This document shows, piece by piece, positions 21,809 through 32,884 of a stretch of DNA of 64,000 nt. The translations under genes and the position numbers were made by a program. The notes beneath the pieces are model-generated. The model searched no databases. It saw only the letters and a program-made list of their open reading frames with translations, and was not told where the DNA came from. The number at the start of each line of letters is the position of its first letter. Positions within the stretch are counted from its first letter, which is position 1. The DNA comes from Silene conica (lineage: Eukaryota; Streptophyta; Magnoliopsida; Caryophyllales; Caryophyllaceae): positions 29,438,001 through 29,502,000 of the forward strand of contig CM055318.2 in assembly GCA_029255685.2 (NCBI GenBank), in the 5' to 3' direction.

Positions 21809-24800
21809 ATGGGTAAAGGAGATAAGGATGGAGATAAAGGAGATAAAGATTCGCAACCAAAAAAAAAGACAAGGGGTCCGGCAACGGGTAAAACATTTGA
21901 AGAGATTCTTAGTAGTACTGAGACTGTAGCAAACCAAGCAAAAAGTGATAAAAAGGAGGTACTACATATTGAGTTTAATAAGCGTGGTCAGGCTTACGGA
22001 CGGTGGTTGCCAACATTTCGTTCTGATATGGGAAAGTTGGCGCGAAATATTAGGATCACTAAAAGTTGGGATCAAGTAACAGATGGCGAGAAAAGTACAA
22101 TGTGGTGTTGTGCAAAGGTAGGAAATTACTAGTATTATGATAATTTGATTTAAAATATTAATATTAGATGTTTTCTTATATATATACTTTTTTCCCCAGA
22201 AAACATGGAATCTCGAGAAGGACAAAGAAAAGTTAATTTTAAGGATTCTGCGTAATAGATTTAGGGATTGGAAGACGAAGATGACAAATACCTACATTTT
22301 TCCTAAAGAGAAGTCTGATGACGGAGAAGAAAAGTCTGACGACGAAGAAGAAAAGTCTGATGATGGAGAAATCACTATTAAAAGTCCAGTTGAAAAATAC
22401 AAACAACTCACGCAAGAGGATTGGGACGAATTTGTTAAGCAACGCACGAGTCCTGCACACCTGGTTAGTGTGACGTTTATTGTTTATTTATTGATTAATA
22501 AGTATAGGCATTTTTATTTTTATGCTTCATTGATAGATTTGATTAGTGACGTATTTTGAGAGTTTCTATTATAGGAGAAGAGGAAAAAGGCTCAAAATGC
22601 ACAGAAGCATAATGTACATCCACATTTTTTGGGTAGAGCCGGGTATTTAGGCAAGCAAGATAAATGGTATGTAGAAGAACTTGAGAAAGAGACAAAGCAT
22701 GTACCTAATCAAGAACCCTCTCTTACCCAGCAATCGGTAGTGGAACGTCTTAGTGATCGAGGCTATGTTTGGATCAAAGCACATACCCCGCCAAGTAGTT
22801 CTGGTGCTGAACCTCCACCAAAGTTGCAAAAAGTTATTGATGAATATGTAAGTTCATTCTAAACAAATACAAAGTAATTAATATGTTTTATTATCAATTT
22901 AGTAATTTATTATTATTGCATTGTATCATTTTTCCTTTATAACAGGAGACTTGGAAGCAAAAGGAGGAAAATGGGGAGTTTGTTCCTTCCAGATTTGAGG
23001 ATGCGTTGGTGAAAGCATTAGGGAAACCAGAGCACAATGGTAGGACGAGAGGAATTGGTGGCTCTGTTGGTCTCCAAACTTATTTTGGAAAACCACGGAG
23101 TCGAGATAATCATGGAAAGCGGTATACGGATGAAGAAATCAAGTTGCTTATTGAGAAGGCAAAGAATGAAGCTCTGGAGAAAATGAGTTCAGTGGTTGAA
23201 CAGAAGGTAGCTGAAGCTATGAGAAATCGTGGTAAAGTGTTATCTGAGGCCAGTTTTGAGAATTTGTCAAAGAACCACTCTCCTGATCAACATGGTCAAA
23301 GTAGTTGTCATTCAGCCCATCAAAGTGACCGATTCATCGAATTAAAGGTAATAAGTTCCGACATTTTTGCACCAAATTTCACAATTTAACAATTTAACTA
23401 ACTTTTAACCGTATTATGCCAATGTCTTAGGAGAGAATTCCTTGTCGACTTGCAATCATTGAAGACGGAGAAGTGACTGTTGTTGCTCACGGGATGGTTT
23501 CACCATGGGTTGAAGGCTTAAATGTACACAACACACCATTGATCATGCAGAACGCCCATGTGTCCATCGATAAAGTTATTAAAGCTGGTGCACAACTACC
23601 ATGTCCATGGAATGGATTTAGTAGGGTTGGAGAAGCGGAAGGGAGTTTTGCACAATGGCCTAAGACCTTGATTTTGTTAGGTGAAGACGAGGTAATAAGT
23701 GATTGTTAATTCTCGATTAGTAATAAAGTATGTTAATCATAAGTCAGTTATGTAGGTTTAATCTTTACTTGCCACTGATTTTGTTCAAATATTATTATTT
23801 TTATTAGGTCAACAAAGAAGAAAAGGCTCGAAAGAGAAAAGCCAAGTCGAAAGATACTAAAGAATCCGGCAATAATATGGTTCAAAAGAAGGTAGTTAAT
23901 AAGTTCAATTATATTTATTTATAGATTCCGATGCTAAGGTTAAATTAGTTGCAATGTTGCATATTGGTAGTTTTATCTACTCTTATTATGTTATGATAGA
24001 TAACAAAACTTGAAAAGGACAAGGGAAAAGTAGGGACAATTCAAGATGTTGACAAAGTAGTGGCCCCTCTTACTGATGAAGACGATGTAAGTGATTGTTA
24101 ATTCTCGCTCCTTTTTTTAACTCTTGCTTTTTCTACTGTAAACTTCAACCTAGCTAACTCTTACTATTTTTATTAGGCTAATAAAGAGGAAAAGACTCAA
24201 AAGAGAAAACCCAAGTCGAAAGATAGTAACGAATCCGGCAATAAGGTTCAAAACAAGGTAGTTAAGTTCAATTATTTTTATTTATGTGTAGGTTCCAATG
24301 TTAAGGTTAAATCAATTGCAATGTTGCATATTGGTAGTTTTATCTATTGTTATTATGTTATGATAGATAGCAGAACTTGAAAAGGACAAGGGGAAAGTAG
24401 GAACATTTGAAGAAGATGACAACGAAGTGGCCCCTCTTAGTGATGAAGAAGTTAAAGCCTTGAGTCATCACTGCAGGATCTTAGAAGAGAAGTTGTGCTC
24501 TTTGTCAACCACCACTACATGCCTCAAAATTGTCATTAATGCCTCAGTATTTAATTACACAGAGAATAATGATGTTGAATGCCATTTGACCATCGTTGAA
24601 ATTAGGCAGATGTTCCGATATTTATGGCTAAATGTTGTTATGCTTCAAGATTGGGAAAGGTATGTATAGTATGAACCTATTTCATTTATTGGTGTTTTGT
24701 TCAGTAGTGATAGTTTGGTTACTAATTTGCTTACGGTTTTATGATGGAAATTGTATATATAGTTTCTTGTATCAATGTGCAACTACAATCGGAAACACTA

Positions 24801-25712
24801 CATTAGTTGCATACTTGTGCCCCGTGAAACTCGTGGAGTATATGTATTCTCCAAAACAATGTGAAGCGTATGTGGCTCATGCTATGAAAATTCAAGAAGA
24901 TAAGAAGTATATCATGGGAGCATTTTTTGAAGGGTAAGTATTCAACTTTCAGCAGTTGTTGGATTCTGTATGATTATGTGTTGATGACTTAAAAGATCGA
25001 GTCTTTTTTCACTTGTTTCATTTGTTATTTATTTGTTTTGAATACATCAATCATTGGATGTTGGTTGTGATTTGCGTGGCATTGAACACAATGTATATTT
25101 TGGACTCACGAAGACGGGATCCAAAGAAGATGGGCATAAAAAAGGTTCTTGAAGGTGCTTGGCTACTATATTGTGCGTATGGAGGAAGACGCAACTATAA
25201 TAGTAAAAGTACTAAACTATATATAAAACACATCAAGGTACCTCTAAAGCTTACTTGAACTATTTAGAACGTTCATTAGATTTTTTTCTCTCCTTTATGT
25301 AAATTCTGTTCTTTGCCACCTTTCCAATTCTTGAGTTCTTATAATGTAAATTATAGCTAATTAGTTGTTATATGTATTAACTAGTACTTATTATATTGTT
25401 TTTTTTAATTTTAGTGTCCGCAACAACCAGGGGATTATGAGTGTGGTTATTATGTCATGAAATGGATGTACGACATAACCTTCTATCATTGTAAATCTGC
25501 GGAGGTAGACTTTGAAGAGGTAATTCAATCTTGCCTTAGCTTTTCATTGTCAATTATATATCAGTTTTTCATTACATTTATTATATATTACTATAATATT
25601 TATTTTGAAAATGCAGAAAATTGCTACTACATCGGTGTCAACGGTCGATCTCAATGTGGTTAGAGAAGTTTGGGCTAACAAATGTTTAGATAATCTACAA
25701 TATTCAAAATAG
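21809..25712 (+). CDS. CACTA accessory protein: Transposase_24-like part plus ULP1-like protease
   Basis: Proposed exons: 21809-22117, 22200-22463, 22575-22847, 22946-23347, 23431-23691, 23808-23891, 24000-24086, 24177-24257, 24367-24659, 24763-24933, about 25046-25237, 25415-25519 and 25617-25712. All junctions are GT-AG with matching phases except the acceptor near 25046, where I see no good AG. The first five exons look like the En/Spm Transposase_24 (TNPA-type) DNA-binding family (EFNKRGQAYGRW, WDEFVKQRTS, RGYVWIKAHT). Lys-rich repeats follow. The last exons carry a C48 (ULP1) protease core: His in NHWMLVVI (25052), Asp in YILDSRR (25103), Gln in CPQQPGDYECG and Cys (25442). ULP1 enzymes cut SUMO precursors or conjugates. 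Whether one fused protein or two adjacent genes is made is inference. Confidence 0.7.
23684..24453 (+). repeat. Tandem duplication of two exons and their introns
   Basis: About 390 bp starting at the GAAGACGA donor region (23684-24076) is repeated at 24077-24453, introns included. The exon pairs code for closely similar Lys-rich segments: NKEEKARKRKAKSKDT and LEKDKGKVGT against NKEEKTQKRKPKSKDS and LEKDKGKVGT. The copies differ by substitutions and small gaps, so the duplication is not new but both copies keep their frame and splice sites. Confidence 0.85.
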
Positions 25713-26541
25713 AGTAATTTGGTATCACTATGACTTCTGTTGGATTTTAATTAGCTTAGATTGTATATGATTAGAACGTTGTGGAAACGTTTGTTGTTAT
25801 GTTGGATTGGATTTTGGAATGAATGTTGTTGGTTCAATTCGAAGGAAATGTAATGTCTTTTGGTTGGATATTTTAATGCAGGTGGTTTTAAATTTCTGGT
25901 GTTATGGATATCAACTTTATAGGAAGGTGCTGCCGAAATTTCGGTAGCGGATTTTTTTTTAAAAACATAAAAATAAAATACATCAGTTCTTATAAGAAAT
26001 GACGCAAATGGTAATTAGTTATTGCATCGGTTTTGAAAAGAAATGATGCAAAAAAATAGAGCAAAAGAGTCAGTTCCTATCATAACTGACGCATATATTA
26101 GTAAACTTGGCGCTAAAACAACATATCAAATGCATCAGTTTTAACAAAACTGACGCAACAGGTAGAGGAAAAAACGTCAGTTTCTTATATAACCGATGCA
26201 TATACTAATCAATTTTGCGAGAAATTAAGGAACTAATTGCATCAGTTGTTGGGAAACTGACGCAAAAGCTAAGAGCAAAAGCATCCGTTATTTGAAAACT
26301 GATGCAAAAACTAAGGTATTTGCATCGGTTCTTATAGCAAATGCATCAGTTGTTTACTAGGAACTGATGCAAATGATACATCAAATGCATCAGTTGTATA
26401 CTAAGAACCGACGCAAATGTCTGTTTTTTGCGTCAGTTTTAGAACCGACGTTTCAATAAACGTCACCTCCAAAAACGTCAACCAAGAACCGACGCAATAA
26501 GTCTTATAGAACCGATGCAATAGGGTGTTTTTGTACTAGTG
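25713..26541 (+). repeat. CACTA 3' region with subterminal repeats
   Basis: Plain AT-rich 3' sequence to about 25975, then about 20 copies in both orientations of a GCATCAGTT / AACTGACGCAA motif up to the terminal repeat at 26541. The array is denser and longer than at the 5' end. Confidence 0.85.
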
Positions 26542-26544
26542 AAG

Positions 26545-26763
26545 AAGGGTAAAAATGTCAAAGCTTTCAAACCCGCATCTCCTAAGGAGAAGACTTTTAC
26601 GAAAGGTGCTTCTTCTTCATCGTCGTCAAAGGTTGATGACAAGTGCCATTATTGCACTAAGATGGGGCATTGGAAGCGCAATTGCCCGAAGTATCTCCAT
26701 GACCTCAAAGCCGGAAAGGTTCTTGCAGTAGGTATAAATTCTCGTCTAATTCATGTTAATTAA
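26545..26763 (+). CDS. gag, zinc-knuckle part (Copia)
   Basis: An open stretch beyond the CACTA insertion with a Lys-rich part, a Ser run and a CCHC knuckle (CHYCTKMGHWKRNC, the C-x2-C-x4-H-x4-C spacing that binds RNA). It belongs to the same young Copia element as 14684-15337. The CACTA element separates the two. Confidence 0.75.
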   Translation, partial: KGKNVKAFKPASPKEKTFTKGASSSSSSKVDDKCHYCTKMGHWKRNCPKYLHDLKAGKVLAVGINSRLIHVN

Positions 26764-29252
26764 TCAATTTTTGTATAGTGATACAAGTTATTGATTTTTA
26801 CCCGTTTATAAATGTTTTAAAGGGGCTCCTACCAAAGACAAAGGCAAGGAGAAGGAGAAGGAAACTTGAAGTTCCTTCCATGGATGGCTAAGGTAGCATC
26901 CAAGATTGAAGACATGAAGAGCATGGCTCTAATTTTCATTTGATGTCTTCTTTCTTTTCGCATTTTAATTTAAGAACTTTGTATTTCTTGTACGACAAGA
27001 ATCTTGCAGAAACAATGGTTGTAATAGTGGTGACTTGGTTTTCAACCCAAGTCATCCTTTTGTTCTTAATCAAACATGTTTGGTTGTTTTAAAATGCTTT
27101 TATAACATGAATTGATACGATTTTCATAGATCGTAATAAAGTACCTTGAATGATTCACCGTACGGAAGAAATGATAGGATCATTATAAAAGTAATACGAC
27201 TTACTTAGAAACGAGAATTGCATCCCGTGAAATACTTCAAATTCAAACATAAGAACATCAGTTCATTATAAGATTTTCACCTTAAATGAAAGAAAATGTT
27301 AATATCTCAATACTCAAATTAATTCTTTATCCAATACATTGTTGACGGGCGAAAATGCTATCCTTCTTAAATAACGGTTATTTTAAAGGATAGAGTGGGA
27401 GAAATTCTACGCCCGTAAACCAATGAAATCAACATAGGATCTTGGAGAAGAGTCCTATAAGGAGTCCTTGAGAAGAACTCTAAAAGATTGGATAGAAGAA
27501 ACTACGAGAGGACACAGAAGAAACTACGCGAGGACACAAAAGGAAATGTTCCATATGTTGTCATTAGTTCCTAGAGAGGATAAAAGGAACCGTGAGTGTT
27601 AACAGAAGGAAATCGTTTCCATGATGTTAATGTTTCTGTTTTATAAAGATAATAGAGGAGAAGTCGTCTCCCGTTCTCATGATAATACTAAGATTCTTTC
27701 CGTGGGAAAGAAAATCAAAATGAAATGTTCATTACGAGTTGAGAAAAATGTTTGAAGTAAATCAAAATGAAATGTTCATTACGAGTTGAGAAGATGTTTA
27801 AAGTGAATCAAAATGAAATGTTCATTATGAGTTGAAAAGATGTTACCTAAACACTATGAAATCAGTGGGAGTTATAAACTATAAGATAGTAATACAAAAT
27901 TCAGTGGAAGAAAAATTATTAAGGAAACAAAACCTACCATTTAGAGAGGATGGTGATTCTTTAAAGGTTAAAGAATATGAGGTTTTCAATTCTAAATAAG
28001 TGTATGTTAAGAACATAAATCATAAGTGAGTTTATTATAAGATAATGAAACGTCACCGATCAGTTAACAAGGTTTGGATTTGAATCCGAGATATGAAAAT
28101 GTTAATTCATATAACCTTGATCAAAATGCCATAAGTTGAAATAAAGCCCTATTTCGATATAAGTTTCTCGAGGAGAACTAAGAGATCGAATCTAGGTTAA
28201 CTACGATATGAATTCTAGTACAATATAACTGTGTTCATGTGGATGACATATCATAAGTTTTAAGAAAACAGTGGGAGCTTCCTTAAGGTAAGGAGACTCG
28301 AGTCGAGTATAAAGACTTGATATGTACTTGAATAAGATCATATTATGCGAGATAATATGAGTCAAAAGGAAACCGAAATTTGTAGGTTTAAAAGATGTGA
28401 AGATAGGGTATATTCACATAATAAACCATTAATACAAATTGATGTATGATCATCAAAGATTGCTTATGTGGAGCAACAATATCGTATTGATTGTTCGCAC
28501 ATAACAATCACTCTTATCGTTTGAGTTATTATTATTAATATTAACTCACAATTTATACTTTGTAAAATCCAAATGGGTTGTAAGAGACAATTTGAACCCC
28601 ATAAGTGAACTGGATTAACTTAGTATAGCCCATAGTCGCTTGTATGAGGTGACGTCTCGAAGCGACTACAATGTGAGGCGATTGATGGCAAGTTCAAAAG
28701 TCATAGAGTCATATGGGATGACTAGTCGATCACATCGGCAGACTGTGTAACACTCTGTTGGGCATTTAGTGACCGCTTATAGAGTTCTGGAAATTTTATA
28801 ATTAGCCTGGTCGTGGCGAGAGCTACTATATTATTCACATAAGTCGATTCTTAGACTTGAGACTGTTCGCCCAAGGTGGCACAGTTCAGATTGACTTTGA
28901 TTTTAGCTCTACGATCAACCGTTAAAGGGGGTCAAATGGGCTTCTTTTGGGTCATGATGGACTGTGTTAGTCGAAGGGAACAGTAGGATAGGAATTGTCC
29001 AGTCCCTCGTCGGGGTTGTCTTAAATCTCAGGGCCACTCGAGGAGAAGTTTAACTGAAAATGCGTGGCCACGCTCGGAAGGTATCTATGGTAGATAATTC
29101 CGGTCAAAGCAGTTAAATCTCCAGATCGAGAAAACCGCTCAAGATATGATCAAATGCAAGTACGACCTGGAAGACACCTTGCATTGAGTGGGAGATGACG
29201 TAATAGGACAAGAGAATTGGTGACGCACACTTGTCGAGGACAAGTGGGAGAT
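26764..29252 (+). other. Non-coding 3' body of the young Copia element
   Basis: About 2.5 kb where pol would normally lie, but no pol motif is visible in any frame. It is purine-rich and broken up by near-repeats such as AAATGAAATGTTCATTA-GAGTTGA (three times, 27717-27830). A purine tract (ACAAGTGGGAGATTG) immediately precedes the 3' LTR and serves as plus-strand primer. Confidence 0.6.
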
Positions 29253-30533
29253 TGTTGGGGAATGTGTGTCCTCAACAATAGTGCGATCACGACAGTGATA
29301 AAATCATTGTCATAAATCTTATGAAAAGAATATGCAAGGGACGATCCAATATTGATTTAGTCAACTGACCAACATTAATCGGTAATGATTGGCTGACTAG
29401 AGTTTAACATTACTGTCGTATGACGGTGGTGGTCAGTTGATCCCTTTAGGTCACACCTCTAGGACTGACCCCTTAAACGTATATTGATTAATTGTATAGG
29501 ATACAGATTGATCGATATTCTTAAAACCGTATATTGAGAAATTAGAGGTTGAATCTTAAAGGTAAGATTTATATTTGAAATTGAAATGTGTCAATTGTCA
29601 AATATTAATCGATATTTTAGAAATGTCGAAATTAGAATGAGATGGGTTCGTGGTTATAACAAATGTTGTATATCGTATTGACGATTAATATAATAACCAT
29701 ATTTTGAGACGGTAATTATGAATTACTAAATAATTTGTTAAATGTGATTTAATTAATTTAGAAATAATATTTATTTGATAAATATGTATTTTTAAATTAA
29801 TACAATTGTTTCATGTCACATAGGATGTTACATATCACACAATTGTACAAATTACAAATTGTAAAATGAAAGTCCATTTTACATTTATTTGTGGCGTGTG
29901 ATTATGCATTGTATGGACTAGTTTGTTTGAATTAGTGCATGGAAAAAGCATAATGATTAGAATAGGTTGATGTCTATTAGTAGGCATGCACACCTAGTTG
30001 AATAAGTAAGACAAGTAACCTATTTGGTCTTACATAACACTCAATCACACGACACACTACATACTACCCATATAAGATGTGAATTGCTCACATGACATTC
30101 ACTCCAACCTAAGTTTATTTTTCTAAGTGTAAGAGAGACAAACACAACATGCATTTTTCCTTAGTGTAAGAAAAATCAAATCCTCTAAAATATTATTCTC
30201 ATAATATTTATACTACATTCATTGTAGTATTCTAATGTACTAATAAGAATTATTAGTATACGGTTTTAACCCAAATCCGTCTCCTAGCTCGGGTTCGGTT
30301 ATTTGGTCCGTTTAAGGTAAGGTCTTGGTGCGCACTCATTGGAGGCAAGCTTACTTGGTTGCTCTTGGAGGATCGTCCTTAGCATATTTCGGACCGGTTG
30401 TAAGAATACGATTCTCATTATTTCCGCTTTTATTTTGCATGCATAAGATCGACTAAATTAATATGAGTTTAATTAGTATATTAGTAAGACTAATAACTTG
30501 AACTAGCTAGTAAGACTACCTTGAGTTCCAACA
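29253..30533 (+). repeat. 3' LTR of the young Copia element
   Basis: 1281 bp. Matches 10869-12149 except for two substitutions seen by eye (one in AGAGAGACAAAC, one in GTAGTATTCTAATG). Followed by the target copy CATAC. Confidence 0.95.
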
Positions 30534-31564
30534 CATACATCTTACCATTCTTGTATGCTTTATCCAAATTTATTGTGTCCTCATCCTTTTCTGTTGCTTC
30601 AGTCACTGTATTGTCAAATGGATGTAGCTTATCCCCTTCAACTGTTTTATCAATTGACTACTCATCCTCATCAGATGACTGGTCATCCTCACTGTCATCT
30701 TTATCTTCCTCACTATCTTCATAAGAGGCAGAATAGTCTTCATCCAACTCCTCACTTTGTTCATATTCAACCTTATACTCAACCAATCCTAAGTTTACTG
30801 TCTTCCCCCTCCACGGCCTTGTCTCTGTTGCATCATCAACATACTCAACAACACTTGACTTAGAAACATGAGTATAAATGCATGAACTCTTAGTAGTTGT
30901 TTTAAGAACTTTTTGCTTTGGGTCAAGCATTTTTTTTAAAACATCTTAGAGATGTTTGGGGTATTCTCAGGGGCACTTTCCTTTTGTGCGATATATCTAT
31001 TAGCTGTTGGACAGGTTTGGGTAAAGTCAGTTGGTGAAGAGTATGTTTCAGGGACAGTTTCAGGTATGGTGGTGGTTGGAGTGACATGATTTGGGTTGTT
31101 GTTTGTTTGAGATGGAGAATTGATGTTTCCGGTAGGTTGAGAGGTTTGTCTTTGAGGTTGAGAGGTGTTTGTTTGATGTGGACGTGGAGGTTGAGTTTTT
31201 GGTTGAGAGGTGTTTGTTTGATATGGAGGTGGAGGTTGAGTTTATGGTTGTGAGGTGTTTGTTTGATATGGAGGTGGAGGTTGAGATTTTGCTTGTGAGG
31301 TGTTTGTTTGATGTGGAGGTAGCGGTTGAGCTTTTGGTTGACCAGATAATCCTTGAGACTTATACACTCTAGTATAAATAGTCACATTTGTCCCCGCATT
31401 TTAAACAGGTACTTCAATTGCCGAAAATTCAACCAACAAACCTTCACTCTCCACTATGTTTTTCCCCATTCTTTCCTTTTCGATCCTTCTGCTTCTCCAA
31501 CTCCTTCCTCCGTTCTTTCATCATTCTTGCTCTTTTTAAGTTGGCCACTAACCCAAACTCCTTT

Positions 31565-32022
31565 GGGAGTGTTTGGTTCAAACCTAAAAAGTATAAGGTA
31601 TGGGTTTGGAATGAGCCAAACCCATACCACGTGTTTGTTTAGCAAATCCGAGGGTTTCATACCCAGACCTCAAACCCACGAGGTATGAGTTTTTCATACC
31701 CAGGGAAGGGGGTGGGTATGAGTTTGATACCCATGGGTATCAAACTACAATTATCAAAAATGTGAAAAATAAATATTAACACGTATTGTAAACGAAACAT
31801 GTAATATAATTATTTGATAAAATCTTTATTTTCATAATTTTATATGATAAAATTGTTATTTAAAGTATTAAATTTTACATACTTCAACTTTAACTTAGTT
31901 TCAAACTCATATCACTTATAATTAAAACAAACACAAGGTATTGGGTATGGAGTTCCAACCCCATACCACTCAGGTATGATTCCTGATTCCAAACTCATAA
32001 CCATGCGCGAAACAAACGTCCC
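31565..32022. mobile_element. PIF/Tourist-like MITE inside the MULE transposase
   Basis: 458 bp beginning GGGAGTGTTTGGTTC and ending GAAACAAACGTCCC, an imperfect inverted pair, flanked by TTT on both sides (31562-31564 and 32023-32025). Both arms carry repeated GGTATGGG / CCCATACC motifs. Removing it with one TTT joins the transposase frame smoothly (NKLIKGVWVSGQL), which supports the boundaries. The superfamily is uncertain because TTT is not the usual TWA target. Confidence 0.7.
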
Positions 32023-32289
32023 TTTAATTAGCTTATTTGTATCCTCAATCCACACATCAATTTCATCAAGCTTATCATAATCCCAAAACAACTTCAATAA
32101 ATACCCATCATCCTTAATTTGTATTTTAGCATCATTCATTCCTCCATAATACAAGGCATACACACTGGGCAATAAAACTTATTTCTCAGCAACAACCCCA
32201 AGATCAACAATTATATCCAATAATGTATCAAATCAACATTAAAAACATCATAATCAAATTTTTTACCTTTGTAGTGACATTGCAGCCAT

Positions 32290-32884
32290 AATGCAGCTTT
32301 CATCCTACCATTAAACCAAGCAGTACTTAGAAATCACTCCAAGTCAAATCATAACCCTAATTATACCCCAACTATGCAATAATTGACAAAAATTAATCAA
32401 AATTTCAGTTTTCATGGAAATGGATAACAAAATCAGGAAAGCAAACAAATACCCCTAATTATTGAATTGCAATACTTAAAAAAATTAAAAGAAAAAACAA
32501 AACCCTAATTTTAAGAAAAAAATTTGACAACTAACTACATAAAAATAAAATCGTCCACAAATACTCATTGAGGTATGATGTAATCACCAAACATAAAGAA
32601 AACATATAAAATTTTATTCAAAAAAAAAAGAAAACAAAAATTACTAAGATGAAGATGATTACCTGGAAACAGTCACCCAAACTATAAATGATGAAGATTT
32701 AATCAACATGAGTTGATTTCGGGTTTGTAGAGTTGATGTGATTGAGTGTTGAGGTGTGTGGTGAATAATCGTGTAAAATTATGGGGAAGTGAGAGAGTTG
32801 TTCTTTTTTTATCTGTTTATGAGTGAAATTGGGGGAAAGAGGTTAGGAAAAGTGGGGAAATAAGTTAGAGTAGGGAGAGTTAAC
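32290..32884. other. MULE 5' side, upstream of the transposase
   Basis: AT-rich DNA upstream (on the minus strand) of the transposase start at 32289. It probably holds its promoter and part of the long terminal repeat. Reversed, CTCCCTACTCTAACTTATTT near 32870 resembles CCTAACTAATCCTAACTCAC near 380 at the other end of the MULE. No gene is seen. Confidence 0.4.

Larger units (their letters stand above)
15341..26541 (+). mobile_element. CACTA (En/Spm-type) DNA transposon, apparently complete
   Basis: 11,201 bp bounded by CACTAGTACAAAAA and its inverse TTTTTGTACTAGTG, with the 3-bp target duplication AAG on both sides (15338-15340 and 26542-26544). Both ends carry many short direct and inverted copies of a GCGTCGGTTCT / AGAACCGATGCA motif, the subterminal repeats to which CACTA proteins bind. 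Two genes lie on the plus strand: a TNP2-type transposase (17397-20672) and a spliced Transposase_24/ULP1-like gene (21809-25712). It sits in the gag of a very young LTR element, so it moved even more recently. Confidence 0.95.
10869..30533 (+). mobile_element. Very young gag-only Copia element, holding a CACTA element
   Basis: LTRs of equal length (1281 bp; 10869-12149 and 29253-30533) begin TGTTGGGGAATGTGTGTCC and end TTGAGTTCCAACA, flanked by CATAC (10864-10868 and 30534-30538). I see two substitutions between them, which at usual plant rates means insertion of the order of 0.1 million years ago or less. A primer-binding site lies just after the 5' LTR and a purine tract just before the 3' LTR. 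A Copia-type gag is present, in two parts around the CACTA element. I see no protease, integrase, reverse transcriptase or RNase H, so it must borrow pol from a relative. Its host site is the MULE transposase. Confidence 0.92.
9609..32289 (-). pseudogene. MULE (MuDR-type) transposase, decayed and interrupted
   Basis: Read right to left. A 23-nt first exon (32289-32267, ATG GCT GCA...) is joined by a 102-bp GT-AG intron to an exon starting at 32164, giving a typical MULE N-terminus (VYALYYGG). A MITE (31565-32022) interrupts it. Then come a Pro/Gln-rich stretch with PPPPYQTNTSQP repeats (about 31150-31370), an acidic segment (about 30660-30800), and the young Copia element at the target CATAC. 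Beyond that lie the DDE core (IIGVDGCHIKG near 10840; FFSDIIKHVEKALTNVF), a SWIM-like finger (CLCGACQMTEIPYKHAC near 10040) and a zinc-knuckle tail (CSICKIIGYNSRSC near 9740). It is not functional. There are in-frame stops near 31453, 31393 and in the proline-rich part, and a frame change near 10680-10700. The MuDR region between acidic segment and DDE core is missing. A SWIM Cys and a knuckle His have become Tyr. Confidence 0.85.

Noticed and set aside
24934-25046. Using the AG at about 24994 as the protease exon acceptor
   Set aside because: It gives a stop codon before the conserved His segment is reached.
15341-26541. Giant virus or Polinton-like element because of the protease gene
   Set aside because: CACTA ends, a 3-bp duplication, a TNP2-type transposase and subterminal repeats identify a CACTA element. 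No capsid or polymerase gene is present.
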